From Ciborinia camelliae (taxonomy: Eukaryota > Ascomycota > Leotiomycetes > Helotiales > Sclerotiniaceae), in the NCBI GenBank assembly GCA_025890175.1, contig JANPYM010000003.1, positions 430,405 to 494,404 on the forward strand: DNA of 64,000 bases, given 5' to 3'. This document shows positions 1 through 11,769 of the stretch, one piece after another. The translations under genes and the position numbers were made by a program. A model generated the notes under the pieces. It saw only the letters and a program-made list of their open reading frames with translations, was not told the DNA's origin and did no database searches. The stretch's first letter is position 1; every line of letters starts with the position of its first letter.

Positions 1-1595
1 TATTATTTTAAAATTAAATAAAATATTATATAAATTAAAATAATTTATTAAAATATAATATTTAATTTTAAAAAATATATTATATAATTTAAATTTTATT
101 TTTTTAATATTTGATAAATATATATTTATAAATAAAACTTTAAATTTAATTTTAAATATATATATTAATAATATTATAATTATAAACCCTAATAAAAGTT
201 TAATTAAAAATTTTATAAATAATTTAAAAAATTATTTAAATTTAAAAAATCTAAATCTTATTCAAAATTATTTGGATATTAATATTAAAAAAAATAATTA
301 TTATATTAAATTAAATTAAAAAAATTATATAAATAAATATTTAATTAATTTAAATTTAAATAATTTTAATTTTATTAATATTTTGATAATATTTAAAGAT
401 AATATTAAAATAAATTACAAAAAAACAAATAAATTTAATATTAAATAATTTTAAAAAATAATAAAAAAAGTTTTATATTTAGTTTTAAATATTAAATAAA
501 ATATTATTTTTGTAATAATTAAATTAATTTAATTCACTTCAAACTTTAATATCGATTATATAATTACAATTAAAAAAATAATTAAATATTTAAAAAATAT
601 TAAATTATTAAATATTAAATATAGTAAAAATCCTAATAATTATATACAAAAATATTATAATATTAATTATATAAAGGATTTAAATATTACAAAATTAATT
701 AATAAATATATATTTATATATATTAATAATTTAATTAATTAAAAAATTAAACTATAATTAATAATAACTCAAAATTTAATTAAATTAAAATTAATTATAA
801 TTAATTTAATAAATAAAAAAATAATATATCTTTAAAAAATATTAATTAAATTAAATTAATATAATCAAAATAAATTTTTTATATATTTTAATAATAAAAT
901 TATTATAAATATATTTAGGAATTTTATATTTTATAATAAAAGTAAATATATATTTATATATTATTATTATATTAAGGATTTAATTAATAAAAATTTAATT
1001 AATTTAAATTGAATTTCCTTTTTAGATTAATTAATAAATAATTTAATTAAATTATTAGATAAAATAAAATTATTCAAATTAATTAATTTAATTTAATAAT
1101 TAATTATATATATATATATATATAAATAAATATATATTAATAAAATTAATTGAATTAATTTTATTAATTTAATTATTAAAAATTAATATTAAAAAGAATA
1201 AAATCAAAAGATTTTTATTCTAAAAAATATTAATTTTAAAAATAAAATCGATATTTATATATACTATATATATATATTTGTATTTTATTTTATTTCATTT
1301 TTATAAATTTATTTAAAATATATATATATATATAAATGAATATATATTTAATAAAATTAATTGAATTAATTTTATTAATTCAATTATTAAATTAATATTA
1401 AAAAGAATAAAATCAAAAGATTTTTATTTTAAAAAATATTAATTTTAAAAATAAAATTGATATCTATATATACTATATATATATATTTATATTTTATTTT
1501 TATTATTATTTTATTTTTATAAATTTATTTAAAATATTTAATTTCATTTTATTTTATTTTATTTTATTTTTCAAAAGAAAGCTATTAAGGGGGCG
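1..1595 (+). pseudogene. RIP-degraded Ty1/Copia polyprotein, 3' part (RNase H region)
   Basis: Internal 3' end of a Copia retrotransposon whose 5' part lies left of the window. One frame (codons starting at 602, 665, 941) runs through about 560-1,060 and still reads as a Copia RNase H once RIP changes are allowed for. Near 725-800 it resembles the WKSK(L)Q...STEAE(L/Y)IA block. Near 890-1,060 it resembles DN....I...NP.FHN.(S/T)KHI, then YHYIKDLIN, then an IS..DQLAD.LTK-like end. Trp, Gln and His codons have become stops or Tyr, as C-to-T and G-to-A changes would give. The family's RNase H copies the element's RNA into DNA. It cannot be functional here. From about 1,060 to 1,595 the sequence is non-coding and leads to the 3' LTR. 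Confidence 0.8.
1107..1537. repeat. Tandem duplication, two copies of about 210 bp
   Basis: Two adjacent copies offset by about 210 bp lie between the RNase H end and the LTR of the Copia remnant. Each has a (TA)n start, a shared AGAATAAAATCAAAAG segment and a TATATACTATATATA stretch. They differ by scattered transitions and small indels. Confidence 0.8.
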
Positions 1596-2076
1596 TGTTG
1601 TATTTTAATTAAAAATATAATACCTATCTCTTAATCAATTATATAATTTATTTATTTAATTAAATATATTAATTAATTAATTAAATAATTAATAAATTAT
1701 ATATTTATTTAATTATATAGGGTATAATTAAATATACGGTACGGTAGTACGAACTACGCGAACACGTGCCTAGTACGATCATTCGAATCGTACAGGGTTC
1801 TTTCAGAATTCGAAACGCCGCATTAGGAAAGGTCGATTCTTTGTTCGAATTTCAGTTGGAAAAAGCAATATAGTGGGGCATTTCATTTCGATTCTGATTT
1901 TTGATTCTGTACCACAATAATACTATTTTATATATTATATATAAATATATAATATAACTATTATCATCTTTTAATTTTCGATCTATTTATAGTGAAAAAG
2001 TGCGTATTAACCAATTAGACACCCTGTACCATCGGCATATACCCCCTGTATATGCCTAGAATTCGAACTTGCTACA
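1596..2076 (+). mobile_element. 3' LTR of the Copia element
   Basis: It starts TGTTGTA directly after a purine-rich AAGGGGGCG tract, the expected 3' LTR/polypurine arrangement, and ends GCTACA. The end was placed by comparison: sequence from 2,077 aligns with the interior of the second Gypsy copy near 23,950, so the LTR stops at 2,076. It is less A+T-rich than its surroundings. Length is about 481 bp. Confidence 0.72.
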
Positions 2077-5000
2077 ATAATAAAATAAAATAATTTATAA
2101 AACCTCAAAATATATTAAATAATTATTTTAATTATTTTTTTAACAATTATTTTTTTATTTTTTATAAAACAAAATATAAAATATTGTTTTTTAATTATTT
2201 AATCAATTACAATTAATATTATATTAAAATCAAAATTTAATAATAATTTAATAACAAAATTTATAAATATATTTTATTAGAATTAAACAAAAATCAAAAA
2301 TAAATAAAATATATTTTAATAAATTTATTATAATTATTTAATTTTTTGATAAATATAATAATTATATATATATTACAAAACGTTTTAATTTATATAAAAT
2401 CAATAATATTGTTTTTTCAAAATTATTAAAATTTTAATAATTTTGAAATAATTAATAATTAATTAATTATAAACTTTAATAATAATTTTTATTTGTTAAT
2501 TTTTAAATTTTGAAATTTAAACTTTATATTTATAATAAAACAGTTTATTATTTAAAATAAAATAAAATATTAAAAAGATTTTTTTGTTTTATTAAATATT
2601 ATTTTTTTATTATTATTTTAATATATTAATAAAATTCGTTATTATATTATATATTTAATATTACAAAATAAAGATTAAAATTTATTTTATTGTAAAATAA
2701 ATTGGGAATATTTATAATACAAATTTAAAATTAAATATCCAAATAAATTTGATTATGATTTAAAATAGATTATTATTAATATTAAATTTTATTATTTATT
2801 TTATTACATAAAAAATTTTAAATTTATTAATTTAAAACATTAATTTTATTGTTATCTTTTTTTAATTAATATATTATTTAAAAATTATAATTATTGAAAA
2901 ATATAATTTATCGAATTTATTATTTAATAAAATTTTTTATAATTTTATAATATTGAAATACTTTATAATTAATAAATATATTTATTAAAATTTTGGTTTT
3001 TTAAATATTTATTTTTTATTTTTTAAAATAGCAAATAATAGTAAATAGCTTTTTATTATAAATTTTATAATTATATTTGATTGAAATTATTTTTTTGAAA
3101 AAATAAATAATTAAATATAGCTGTCCGTTATTTTTAATTGAGAAAAAGGTATTTCCAATAATATAATTAAAGGTAGTATTATATTTGATATATATTTCTT
3201 TTTTTTGATTAAAATATATTAAAATAAAAATATAAATAATAATATTTTTTAATATTAAAAATATTCTTTTATAATCAAAAATTTAATTAAAATTAAATAT
3301 TTTGTTAATTTTAATTTATAAATTAATTAAAATTAAATACTTTGTTAATTTTAATTTATAAATTAATTAATAATTTATAAATTTAAAAATATTTATTAAT
3401 AAATTATTTATAGAAATTTGTAAAACCTATAAAACAAAAAACGTTTTTAATATTTTTAAAATATTTTTAATTAAGAATAATCTAAATTTTTGTAAAATCT
3501 ATTTTAATATTATTAATTAATAAAATCAAATTTAAAAACTTAATTTTTTAAATGAAAAACTTTTTTTATTTTTTATTAATTTGTAAATTAATTTATTAAA
3601 AAATATTAAATATTTAATATATATAATTGATATATTTATTATAATTTTTATTATAAATTAAAATATCGTTTATATAAATAAATATAAAAATATTTAAAAA
3701 CTTTCAAAATATATTATTAATATAATATTAAAATATAGTTAAATTATTATATAATTTTAATAATATAATTTTATAATGAAATAATCTGAATTATATATAG
3801 AATATAATTAGATTTATATTTTTTTTGGTTTTTATTTGAATTCGAGTATAATGAATATTAAATTTGATTATAAATTTTAATTTGATTATTTAAATTAAAA
3901 TTTTATTAATTAAAAATAAAAAATAAATATTTTTTTAATAAAAAAGTTAAATTTGTAATAATCAATATAAAATTATAATTCGCTTTTAAATTTTTAAATA
4001 AATAGAATCGAAAATACAAAAATTGTTTTATTAAATTTAATAAAAAAGATTTAAAATTATTATTAATATATTTTTTAATAAAATTTAATTTTTTATTGAA
4101 TATTCGAAATAATAATGTATAATTTAATATATTAAATTTATTAAAATTGAGATAATAATTAAAATTGTTATAAAAAAAAAGTTTATTTGTTTTATTTTTT
4201 TTAAATATATTTAAATAATTATAATAATTAAACAAGACTTTTTTATACAAAAATTCTTTATTATTTAATTCAATTTTTATATTTTATTATTAATATTTTT
4301 TGTTTATAATATTTATTATAAAGATAATAAAGATTTAAATATTCTTTTATTTTAAAATTACTAAAAAAAAAGGAATATTAATTATATTAATATATAATAA
4401 AATTAGATTTATAAAAATAATAATTAAATTATTATTAAATATAATAATTTTAATAGTTTTTTATTTTAAAATAATTTTTAATATAAGATATATTATATTA
4501 TTGATTTTTAAAAATATATTTTTAATTTTTATATTTTTTATTAAAAATATAAATCTTAATTAATTTTTTGGAAATTCGATTTTTGATATATTAAAATACA
4601 AATAAAATCTTTATTCAAAAAATATAATTTTTGTTTTTATATAAATTATAATTTTATATTATCGTATTTATTTATTTTTTATTAATATTTGATAAAGTAT
4701 ATTTATAATATAAAATATTATAATATTAATATAATTATATATTTAAATTTAAATTTAAATAAATATTTTTTTATAATTAATTATAATTTTAAAGATTTTA
4801 TTATTAAAAACCTTTATTTTGTATAATCAAAATAAAGATATAAATTTGATTTGTTTCGTTTTGCAAACAAATATAACAATAATTTTATTAATAAAATTTT
4901 TATTAAAATAATATATATCGAAAAAAATTGATATCGAAATTTTTGTTTTTTTAAACAATTTATTAATAGATTTTGTTATTTTATTTGTAAATATAAATCT

Positions 5001-5159
5001 AATAAATATTAAATTGCAATTAACTAATATAAATCAATAAAATTATAGTTTTAAGGAATCCTTAGAATCGAATTGTAGTTGTATTATAATCTTTAATGTG
5101 TTTAAATTAGGAATTACTTTTTTTTATAATAATATAGTTTTTTCTAATTTGATTATATT

Positions 5160-5347
5160 TGTCATACGCGTTATATAGAATCATGAAGATGAAATCGTAG
5201 ATATGCAATCTGATAAAAGAACTATGCTAAAGAGGAAAGGATTCTTTTGGAAAGAATATTATCTAATATAAATGTTGTTTATGTGATTATAGTGGTTAGA
5301 TAATCAATCACGTGACTGTTATACTAGGCAGGGGCCTTGGCGTGACA
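5160..5347 (-). mobile_element. Solo LTR of the Gypsy A/B family
   Basis: 188 bp, TGTCA...TGACA ends, flanked by a perfect 5-bp target duplication ATATT (5,155-5,159 and 5,348-5,352). Copy B has the empty site near 27,610. It ends with the family signature AGGCAGGGGCCTTGGCGTGACA-like segment shared by all copies. Orientation is given in the family's coding sense. Confidence 0.93.
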
Positions 5348-7265
5348 ATATTTTTTTTTAAGATAATTTTTAATAATATAATTAATTTTTTTATAAATAA
5401 AATAAATATTTTTGATTTACAATTTAATTTGTTCAAATATAAAAGTTTTGATTTTTTTTTCTATATTTTGAATAATAAAATTAAAAATAATATTTTTTTT
5501 TTTGATTTTTTTTTTTGCATTTTGTTTTGTGTTTTTTAATTATATTAAATCGCTTAATATTTATAACAATTATATTGATTTTGTAATTCAAATTTTGAAT
5601 TATTATATATTTATATAAAAAAATTATAATTTATTTTATATTTTTGTTAATTTTATATTGAAAATTATTAATTATAATTTTTTTAATAAATTTAAATTTA
5701 ATAAAAAATTGTTAAAAAAAAATTTAAAATTAAATAAATAATTATTTGTTTTAAAACAATTTATAATATTTAATTTAAATTATCTTAATTTTATTATTAT
5801 TTTTATAAATTTGTATAAAGATTTTGAATATTTTTTTTGTTATTATAAAAAAGTTTAAATTATTAATTTTAAATCAAAATATAAAATAAATAATATTTTT
5901 GTTATTAATTTATAATGAAATATATATTATATAATTACTAATTAATATATAAAAATTATTTGTATTTAATTTTTGATCTATTCAAAATTATTAAAATTTA
6001 TATTAAAAAGTTTATTATTTATTTTTATTAATTTCAAATTTAATTAAATTAAAAAAAGTTTATATTAATTAATAAAAATAAAAATTAATTGTAATTATAA
6101 TGATTATCTTTTTTATATATTTTTTAAATTGTTAAATAATAATAATAAAGTTAATAATTTTTTATGAATATTTTTTTTAAATAATAATAAGTTTGTTAAT
6201 CTTTATATTAAAATCAAAAATCTATATATTTTGATTAAAAATAATTAAGGTTTTGTTTTTTGTAATATTATTGAAATTAATAATAAAATTATTAATAATT
6301 TCGAAATTTCTTTTTAATTTAAAAATTAATATTTTTTGATTATTATAAAATAAAATAAATTTATTATAAATTGTTATTATATTATTATATTTCCAAAATA
6401 TATTATTTATTTAAATAAATACAAAAATCTATTTTTTTAAACTAAAATTTTTCAATTTTTTAATTTTTTATAATTTTTTTAATCGAAAAATAATATCAAA
6501 TTTGTTTTTTTTTAAAAAAAAATTATATTGAATATAAACTTTATTATTATTAATAATATTATTGAATAATAAAAAAGCTATAATAAAATCAAAACTATAT
6601 TTAATTAATAATATAATATTTTTATCTATTAACAAACTATAAATGTTTTATATTAATAAAAAAAATTTAATAATTAAAAAAAATATATTTAATTAATTAT
6701 TATTTTATTAAAAAAATATATTATTCAAAAAAATAATTCAATTTTAAAACAATAATACACAAAAATAAATAAAAAAATCGTTTTACTACTAATAAAATAA
6801 ATTTTTTATATTAATTTAAAAATAAATATAAATAAATATTTGGCTAATAATATACAAATATAATCAATACTTTAATAAATACTCTATAATACCAAATTTA
6901 TTGCGATTTATTTCAAAATAAATATAAATAAATATTTAATTAATAATTATATATTTTTATTGTAAAAAAGTTATACTAAGCCACTATACTTAGCATTATA
7001 TATCATTTCCAACACTCCCCCTATGCTAAACATATAATCCAAGCTAGAATCTTGCACGTTCCGGATCAAGTCTGTAGTTTCGATCCCACCTAATAGATTG
7101 CTTATCTACTTGCGATTCATTTAGAAAAGTAAATCTAAATATAAATTCAACAAAAAGTTTTCAATACACAATAAACTACAAAAATTGTACACTTTACCAT
7201 TACGCTAACCGGGCTTATAACTTGTTGTAAAAGAGTTATACTAAGCCATTATGCTTAACATTATA

Positions 7266-8770
7266 TGTCATGCACGTCACCTAGGGCATATAGGAATAGC
7301 TTCAGGATCTGTAATTTGATAAAAGAACTATACTAAAGAGAAAAAAATCTCTTTTAGATCATTACCTTATATAAAAATGCTAGCCATATTAATATAATAT
7401 ATTATTTATTGTAGACAAAGCTTATACATAATATTATCCTCTTTTTCTTCGAAAGCACAAAACGTCGAAAAGTGCAAAAACCTACTTCTTCCGAAAAAAA
7501 CTATTAATTAAAACCCCCTTCTCGTTGAAAAAAGCCATTCAATCTGTATTCCTATCGAATCTGTATTTTTATCGAATCTATATTCCCATCGAATTTGTAT
7601 TTCCATCGAATTTGTATTCCCATCAAATCTAAATTCCTATCAAATCTGTATTCCATTTCTAATCCCTTTTTATATCAAAAAGTATTATTAAATCTATATT
7701 TTATTTTGTAAAAACATATTTTAAATCATTTTATCGAATCTATTTTATCAAAACTTTTTCATCGAAAACTTTTTTTATTAAATTTATTAAATTCGTATCA
7801 TATTTCCAACCCTTTTTTATATCAAAAAGTATTATTAAATTCTTATCTTATTTTGTAAAGATATACTTTAAATTGTTTTATCAAATCTATATTATTATTT
7901 TATTATCGAAATTGTTTTATTAAAACTTTTTTATTGTTAAAACTATTATTACACATCATAAATCAATATATTATTTTATAAATCATTTTATAAATCGATT
8001 TGTAAAAAGTTTAATATAACGTTTTAAAGTTTTTTTATTAAAGTTATTGTTATTATAATATATCGCAAATTTACATTTTGTTTTGATTATTTGTAAATCA
8101 ATTCGTAGAGATTTTATTATAACGTTTTAAAGCCTTTTTGTTGAAACTATTATTATTACAATATATTACAAATCTGTATTTCGTTTTAATTATTTGTAAA
8201 TCAATTTGTAAAGATTTTATTATAACGTTTTAAAGCTTTTTCATTAAAATTGTTATTACAATTCGTTGTAAATCTATACTTTGTAATTGTTTTAATTGTT
8301 TATAATATTTTAAAGTTTTTTCGTTAAAATCGTTATTACAATTCGTTACGAATTTATATTTTGTTTTGATTGTTTTAATCGATTTATAGAAATTTTATTA
8401 TAATATTTTAAAGCTTTTTTGATAATCGTTTTGATTATTCTGTAAAACTATAAAGTTTTAATTTATTCAATTTTTTATACAAATCGTAATATAATAAAAC
8501 GTTTAATTTGATTTATATTTAAACTTTTGATCGAAAAAGCAAAAATGTTTTATAAATATTTTATATTTTTTATAAAGATAATAAAAGATAAGTATAGTTT
8601 TTATATTATACATATTATTTAAAGTATATAGGAATAGTTTCAGGATCTGTAATCTAATAAAAGAATTATATTGAAAAAAAAAGATTTCTTTTAGATTATT
8701 ACCTTATATAAGGATGCTAGCCGTACTAGTATAGTATGTTATTCATTGTAGGCAGAGCCTATACATGACA
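7266..8770 (-). mobile_element. 1.5-kb non-autonomous LTR element nested in the TRIM-like element
   Basis: LTRs at 7,266-7,433 and 8,604-8,770 (168 and 167 bp) with a perfect TTATA duplication (7,261-7,265 and 8,771-8,775). The LTR shares a block with the Gypsy A/B LTR around GATAAAAGAACTAT. The 1.17-kb interior resembles the 5' non-coding leader of Gypsy A/B (compare 8,870-9,000 and 29,330-29,480), repeated about four times in degenerate form. I infer a deletion derivative of a Gypsy relative that lost all coding sequence. Confidence 0.83.
7537..7650. repeat. 18-bp degenerate minisatellite inside the 1.5-kb element
   Basis: About six copies of a TCGAATCTGTATTCCYAT-like unit, with C/T differences between copies. 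Confidence 0.75.
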
Positions 8771-8980
8771 TTATATATTATTTCCAACAATTTTAATAAA
8801 TATTTTACAATATAAAGTTCACCACTATCTAATAACCTAAACAATCTATTTATATTAAAATTTTAATTCGTAAAACTGTTATTATTACAAATTATTACAA
8901 ATTTGTATTTTGTAAAAACCTTACTATAACATTTTAAAGTTGTTTTGTTTTTTGATATATCGTAAAAATTTTATTATAAT

Positions 8981-9203
8981 TGTTGTGACAGGGGTCACCC
9001 CTGTCAGTCACGTGACACTGTCACGTGCTTTCGCCTACGCGCGCGCTAACGCGGGCTAGGCGCGGTATGCGTCTATATTAGGGTGCTTCCACCCGCACCC
9101 TCTTAGCTAGAACACTATCAATATTACAACAAGTTTTATACTTATTGTTACTGGTCATTCTATTATCATATATGTGTGTTTATTACTCTGAGATGAACCG
9201 ATA
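8981..9203 (+). mobile_element. Solo LTR, family shared with 51,819-52,020
   Basis: 223 bp from TGTTGTGACA to GAACCGATA, flanked by perfect ATAAT duplications (8,976-8,980 and 9,204-9,208). The empty site is visible in copy B near 29,430. It shares the CTCTTAGCTAGAAC block and the GAACCGA(C/T)A end with the LTR at 51,819-52,020. It is relatively GC-rich and carries two CACGTG palindromes, so it is younger or less mutated than its host. Confidence 0.9.
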
Positions 9204-9421
9204 ATAATATCCCTAAATCATTTTGTGTAATTATAAAATCGATATTATTATAATTTATTACAAATTCGTATTTTTCTAATTAAAAATCTAAATATTTATA
9301 AATAGTATTTAAATAATCATTAAAAAGCATTTTTAAGAGTATAAACTTTAAAATACAAAATTGTTTTGTAGATTTTTTATATCTTTTATAAAGATATAAA
9401 ATAAAATAAATATAATTTTTA

Positions 9422-9608
9422 TATTATATACATTATATAAAATTATAAAATAAAATTGTAAATATACAATCTAATAAAAAAATTATATTAAAAAAAAAAA
9501 TCCTTTTGAAAGGAATATTATTTAATATAGATATTAATTATATAATCATAGTGATCACATAATCAATCACGTGACTGTCATCTACTAGGCAGGGGCCTTG
9601 GCGTGACA
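9422..9608 (-). mobile_element. 5' LTR (coding sense) of Gypsy copy A
   Basis: 187 bp, aligned end to end with 29,646-29,835. The outer half (CACGTGACTGTCA through GGCGTGACA) is well preserved while the inner half is heavily RIP-mutated. Confidence 0.85.
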
Positions 9609-9918
9609 ATTTTATTAAAATGTAAATTTTTTTATTTTTTTGTTAATATTTTTAATTATATAAATCTTTTTTAAAAAATTACAAAAAAATCAAAATTTAT
9701 AATAATAATAATTTTGAAAATTTTATTATAATTTTAAATAATAATCTTTTTGATATTTAAAATATATTTGAAAATTATTAATAAAATTTATATATTGTTT
9801 AATTATATTAACAATTTTAATAGTTAATAATAAAATTAGATTAAATCGAAATTTTGAATAATTATTTTTTTATTTTTGTTACAAATCCAAAGACAATAAG
9901 AACAAAAGAAATGCTTGA
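9609..9918. other. A+T-rich spacer, nothing recognised
   Basis: Between Gypsy copy A and the solo LTR at 9,919. It has no open frame of note. It and 10,107-10,392 are two halves of one older sequence split by that LTR. Confidence 0.5.
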
Positions 9919-10106
9919 TGTCACGCCAAGGCCCCTGCCTAGTATGACAGTCACGTGATTGATCATGTGACCACCATGGTCACATGATCACCGTCTATAT
10001 TAGATAGTGTTCTTTTCAAGAGGATCCTTTCCTTTTCAGCATAGTTCTTTTATCAGATTGCATATCTACGATTTCACTTTCATGATCCTATGTGACGCGT
10101 ATGACA
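9919..10106 (+). mobile_element. Solo LTR of the Gypsy A/B family, best preserved copy
   Basis: 188 bp in the opposite orientation to copies A and B. Flanking 5-mers are CTTGA (9,914-9,918) and CTTGG (10,107-10,111), one G-to-A apart, as RIP would give. It keeps GC-rich stretches lost elsewhere and is the best reference for the unmutated LTR. Confidence 0.92.
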
Positions 10107-10392
10107 CTTGGGCAAAGAATTTAGGCTTAAAGCCAAAGTATTGGCAATCGTTAATGTTCAATATTGATTTATAGCGAATCTTTAGCGAAATGTTTAATTC
10201 TTAATTATTTAATATATACGAAAACAAATTTTTAAAATTAAATAAAAAGGATTTTGGAAATATATAAAGTTTTATATCGAATAAAGCATTATTGTTTAAA
10301 CAATAATTAATGATGTATTATTGATTATTTAAAAAGATAATAATAATTTTATTTAGAAAATAATAAAAAGTCTTTAATTCAATATTAATCTA
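10107..10392. other. A+T-rich spacer, nothing recognised
   Basis: Less degraded than average (contains AAAGCCAAAGTATTGGC), but no family was recognised. Confidence 0.4.
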
Positions 10393-11010
10393 CATCGCAA
10401 CTTTTTTTTTTTGGATAATAAAATAGGGTTTAGATAATACTAACAAATAAAACAAAAGTACTAAAATTTGATCAATCAAACCTATATTCAAATATAATTT
10501 AGATTTTGTTTGTCGTATCTATTATTTGGTTGCCCAAATTTACTATATCAAATATTTTGTCAACAATTGTTATTCATTGTTTACGTTGTTTATATTATCT
10601 AAAAGTAATTTGTATATAATCATATAATCAAAATTTATAATACTTCGAAAATGTATAAATTGATTTCAATATAACTATATTAATTCAAAAATAATAAAAT
10701 TACACAATTTGGTTAAAATATATATAAGGAACTAAAATAATTGATAATTATATCAATATTAATTAAAATAATATTAATGATATTTTTTGAAAATATTTGA
10801 AATTTAAATGTACAGACCATTTTCAAATATCGTATATACGAATCGGACAAATCAAACAATAGATAATAATTATTAACAATGTAATGATAGTTTAGATAAA
10901 CTATTTGGTACGACAGATTTGGACAACTAAATATTTAATTCGAGATTTTTAAGAGAAACAAAACCTAAATAATCAGGGTACTAGGGGCAGTTGAAAAAAA
11001 AGTTGCGATA
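10393..11010. mobile_element. Non-coding TIR DNA element (MITE-like), copy 1
   Basis: 618 bp with ends CATCGCAACTTTTTTTT and AAAAAAAAGTTGCGATA. The subterminal regions are also inverted copies for roughly 200 bp (TTGGTTGCCCAAAT against TTAGTTGTCCAAAT on the other strand). A TA dinucleotide lies on both sides. No transposase is encoded. A second copy is at 22,692-30,461. The superfamily is not clear. Confidence 0.75.
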
Positions 11011-11605
11011 TAATTGATTCTTTGTATTTTTTATTTTAACAATTTTAATGAATTATAAATATTTTTTATTTTATTATTATCTTTAAATTTATAAATAATT
11101 TATTTTTATATTAAAATATAATATAAATATATTTTGAACCTTATATTTGTTATTTATATCATTATTATTAATCAATAATTTTTAAATATAGCTATAACAT
11201 TTTAATAAAGAATATTTTAAACCTAAGTTTAAATTATTGGGTAATATATATTAAATAATTTTATAAATTTTTTTATATAATCTTAGTTTTAACTTTTTTT
11301 ATTTCTATATTAAAATATTTATTATAATTTAATATAAAACATTGCAGATTTTATTATTATATATTAATATAAGAAAATATTATAAAAACAAAAAAAAATA
11401 TCGAAAACAATTAATATAAATTATAATTATAATTTTTACCTTTTTCCAAAATAATTTAATTTTAATCAAATTATATTTTATTTTAACAATCGAAAAAATA
11501 ATTTTATTATTTTCTTAAAATATATTTTTTAATTTTTATTTATTTATTTAACTTAAATTTTTATTTTTTAAAATATAATAATTGATTAATTTTGTTGATT
11601 ATTTT
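11011..11605. other. A+T-rich, nothing recognised
   Basis: No readable frame or repeat boundary found. Confidence 0.4.
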
Positions 11606-11769
11606 TATTGAACATGTAGTGTGTGTATTGTATGTGTGGACTAAAGCTATGTACAAGTAGATAGAGAGTACTGTACAATACAGGAAGCTAAGCTACATTA
11701 GGAGGTGGGGTAGACCTCGGTCATCCATACTACTATAGTGAATATGGTATAGTGATATGATCTTCAACA
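11606..11769 (-). mobile_element. Solo LTR of the Copia family found at 42,262-47,007
   Basis: 164 bp. In minus sense it starts TGTTGAAGATCATATCACTA and ends ACATGTTCAATA. A perfect ATTTT duplication flanks it (11,601-11,605 and 11,770-11,774). It is well preserved. Confidence 0.92.

Larger units (their letters stand above)
6958..8789 (-). mobile_element. 322-bp TRIM-like miniature LTR element, split by a nested insertion
   Basis: Two 57-bp LTRs lie at 6,958-7,014 and at 7,223-7,265 plus 8,776-8,789, the second interrupted by the element at 7,266-8,770. In minus sense each reads TGTTGGAAAT...TACAACA (CAATA in the left copy). Net length without the insertion is about 322 bp, with only about 208 bp inside. 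The outer flanks carry a perfect ATTTT duplication (6,953-6,957 and 8,790-8,794). In minus sense the 5' LTR is followed by AGTTATAAGCCCGG, resembling the complement of the anticodon arm of initiator tRNA-Met, the half-tRNA primer site known from Copia. The 3' LTR is preceded by the purine tract AGGGGGAG. It has no coding capacity and would need enzymes from another element. Confidence 0.85.
2077..9608 (-). mobile_element. Ty3/Gypsy element, copy A, RIP-degraded, left end missing
   Basis: Minus-strand Gypsy element colinear with copy B at 22,768-29,835. The reverse transcriptase core is readable on the minus strand at about 3,627-3,700 as FIFIYINDILIYNKNY; the catalytic YxDD box is YIND at 3,665-3,676. 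An open minus-strand stretch of 114 codons at 3,906-4,250 is a surviving piece of the polyprotein upstream of RT; I cannot assign a domain. The 5' LTR (coding sense) is at 9,422-9,608. The 3' end is absent because the Copia element abuts at 2,077, which suggests the Copia inserted into it. Four later insertions interrupt it: 5,160-5,347, 6,958-8,789 (containing 7,266-8,770) and 8,981-9,203. It is not functional. Confidence 0.82.

Noticed and set aside
5312..5539. 75-codon plus-strand frame
   Set aside because: It starts in a solo LTR and runs antisense to the Gypsy polyprotein.
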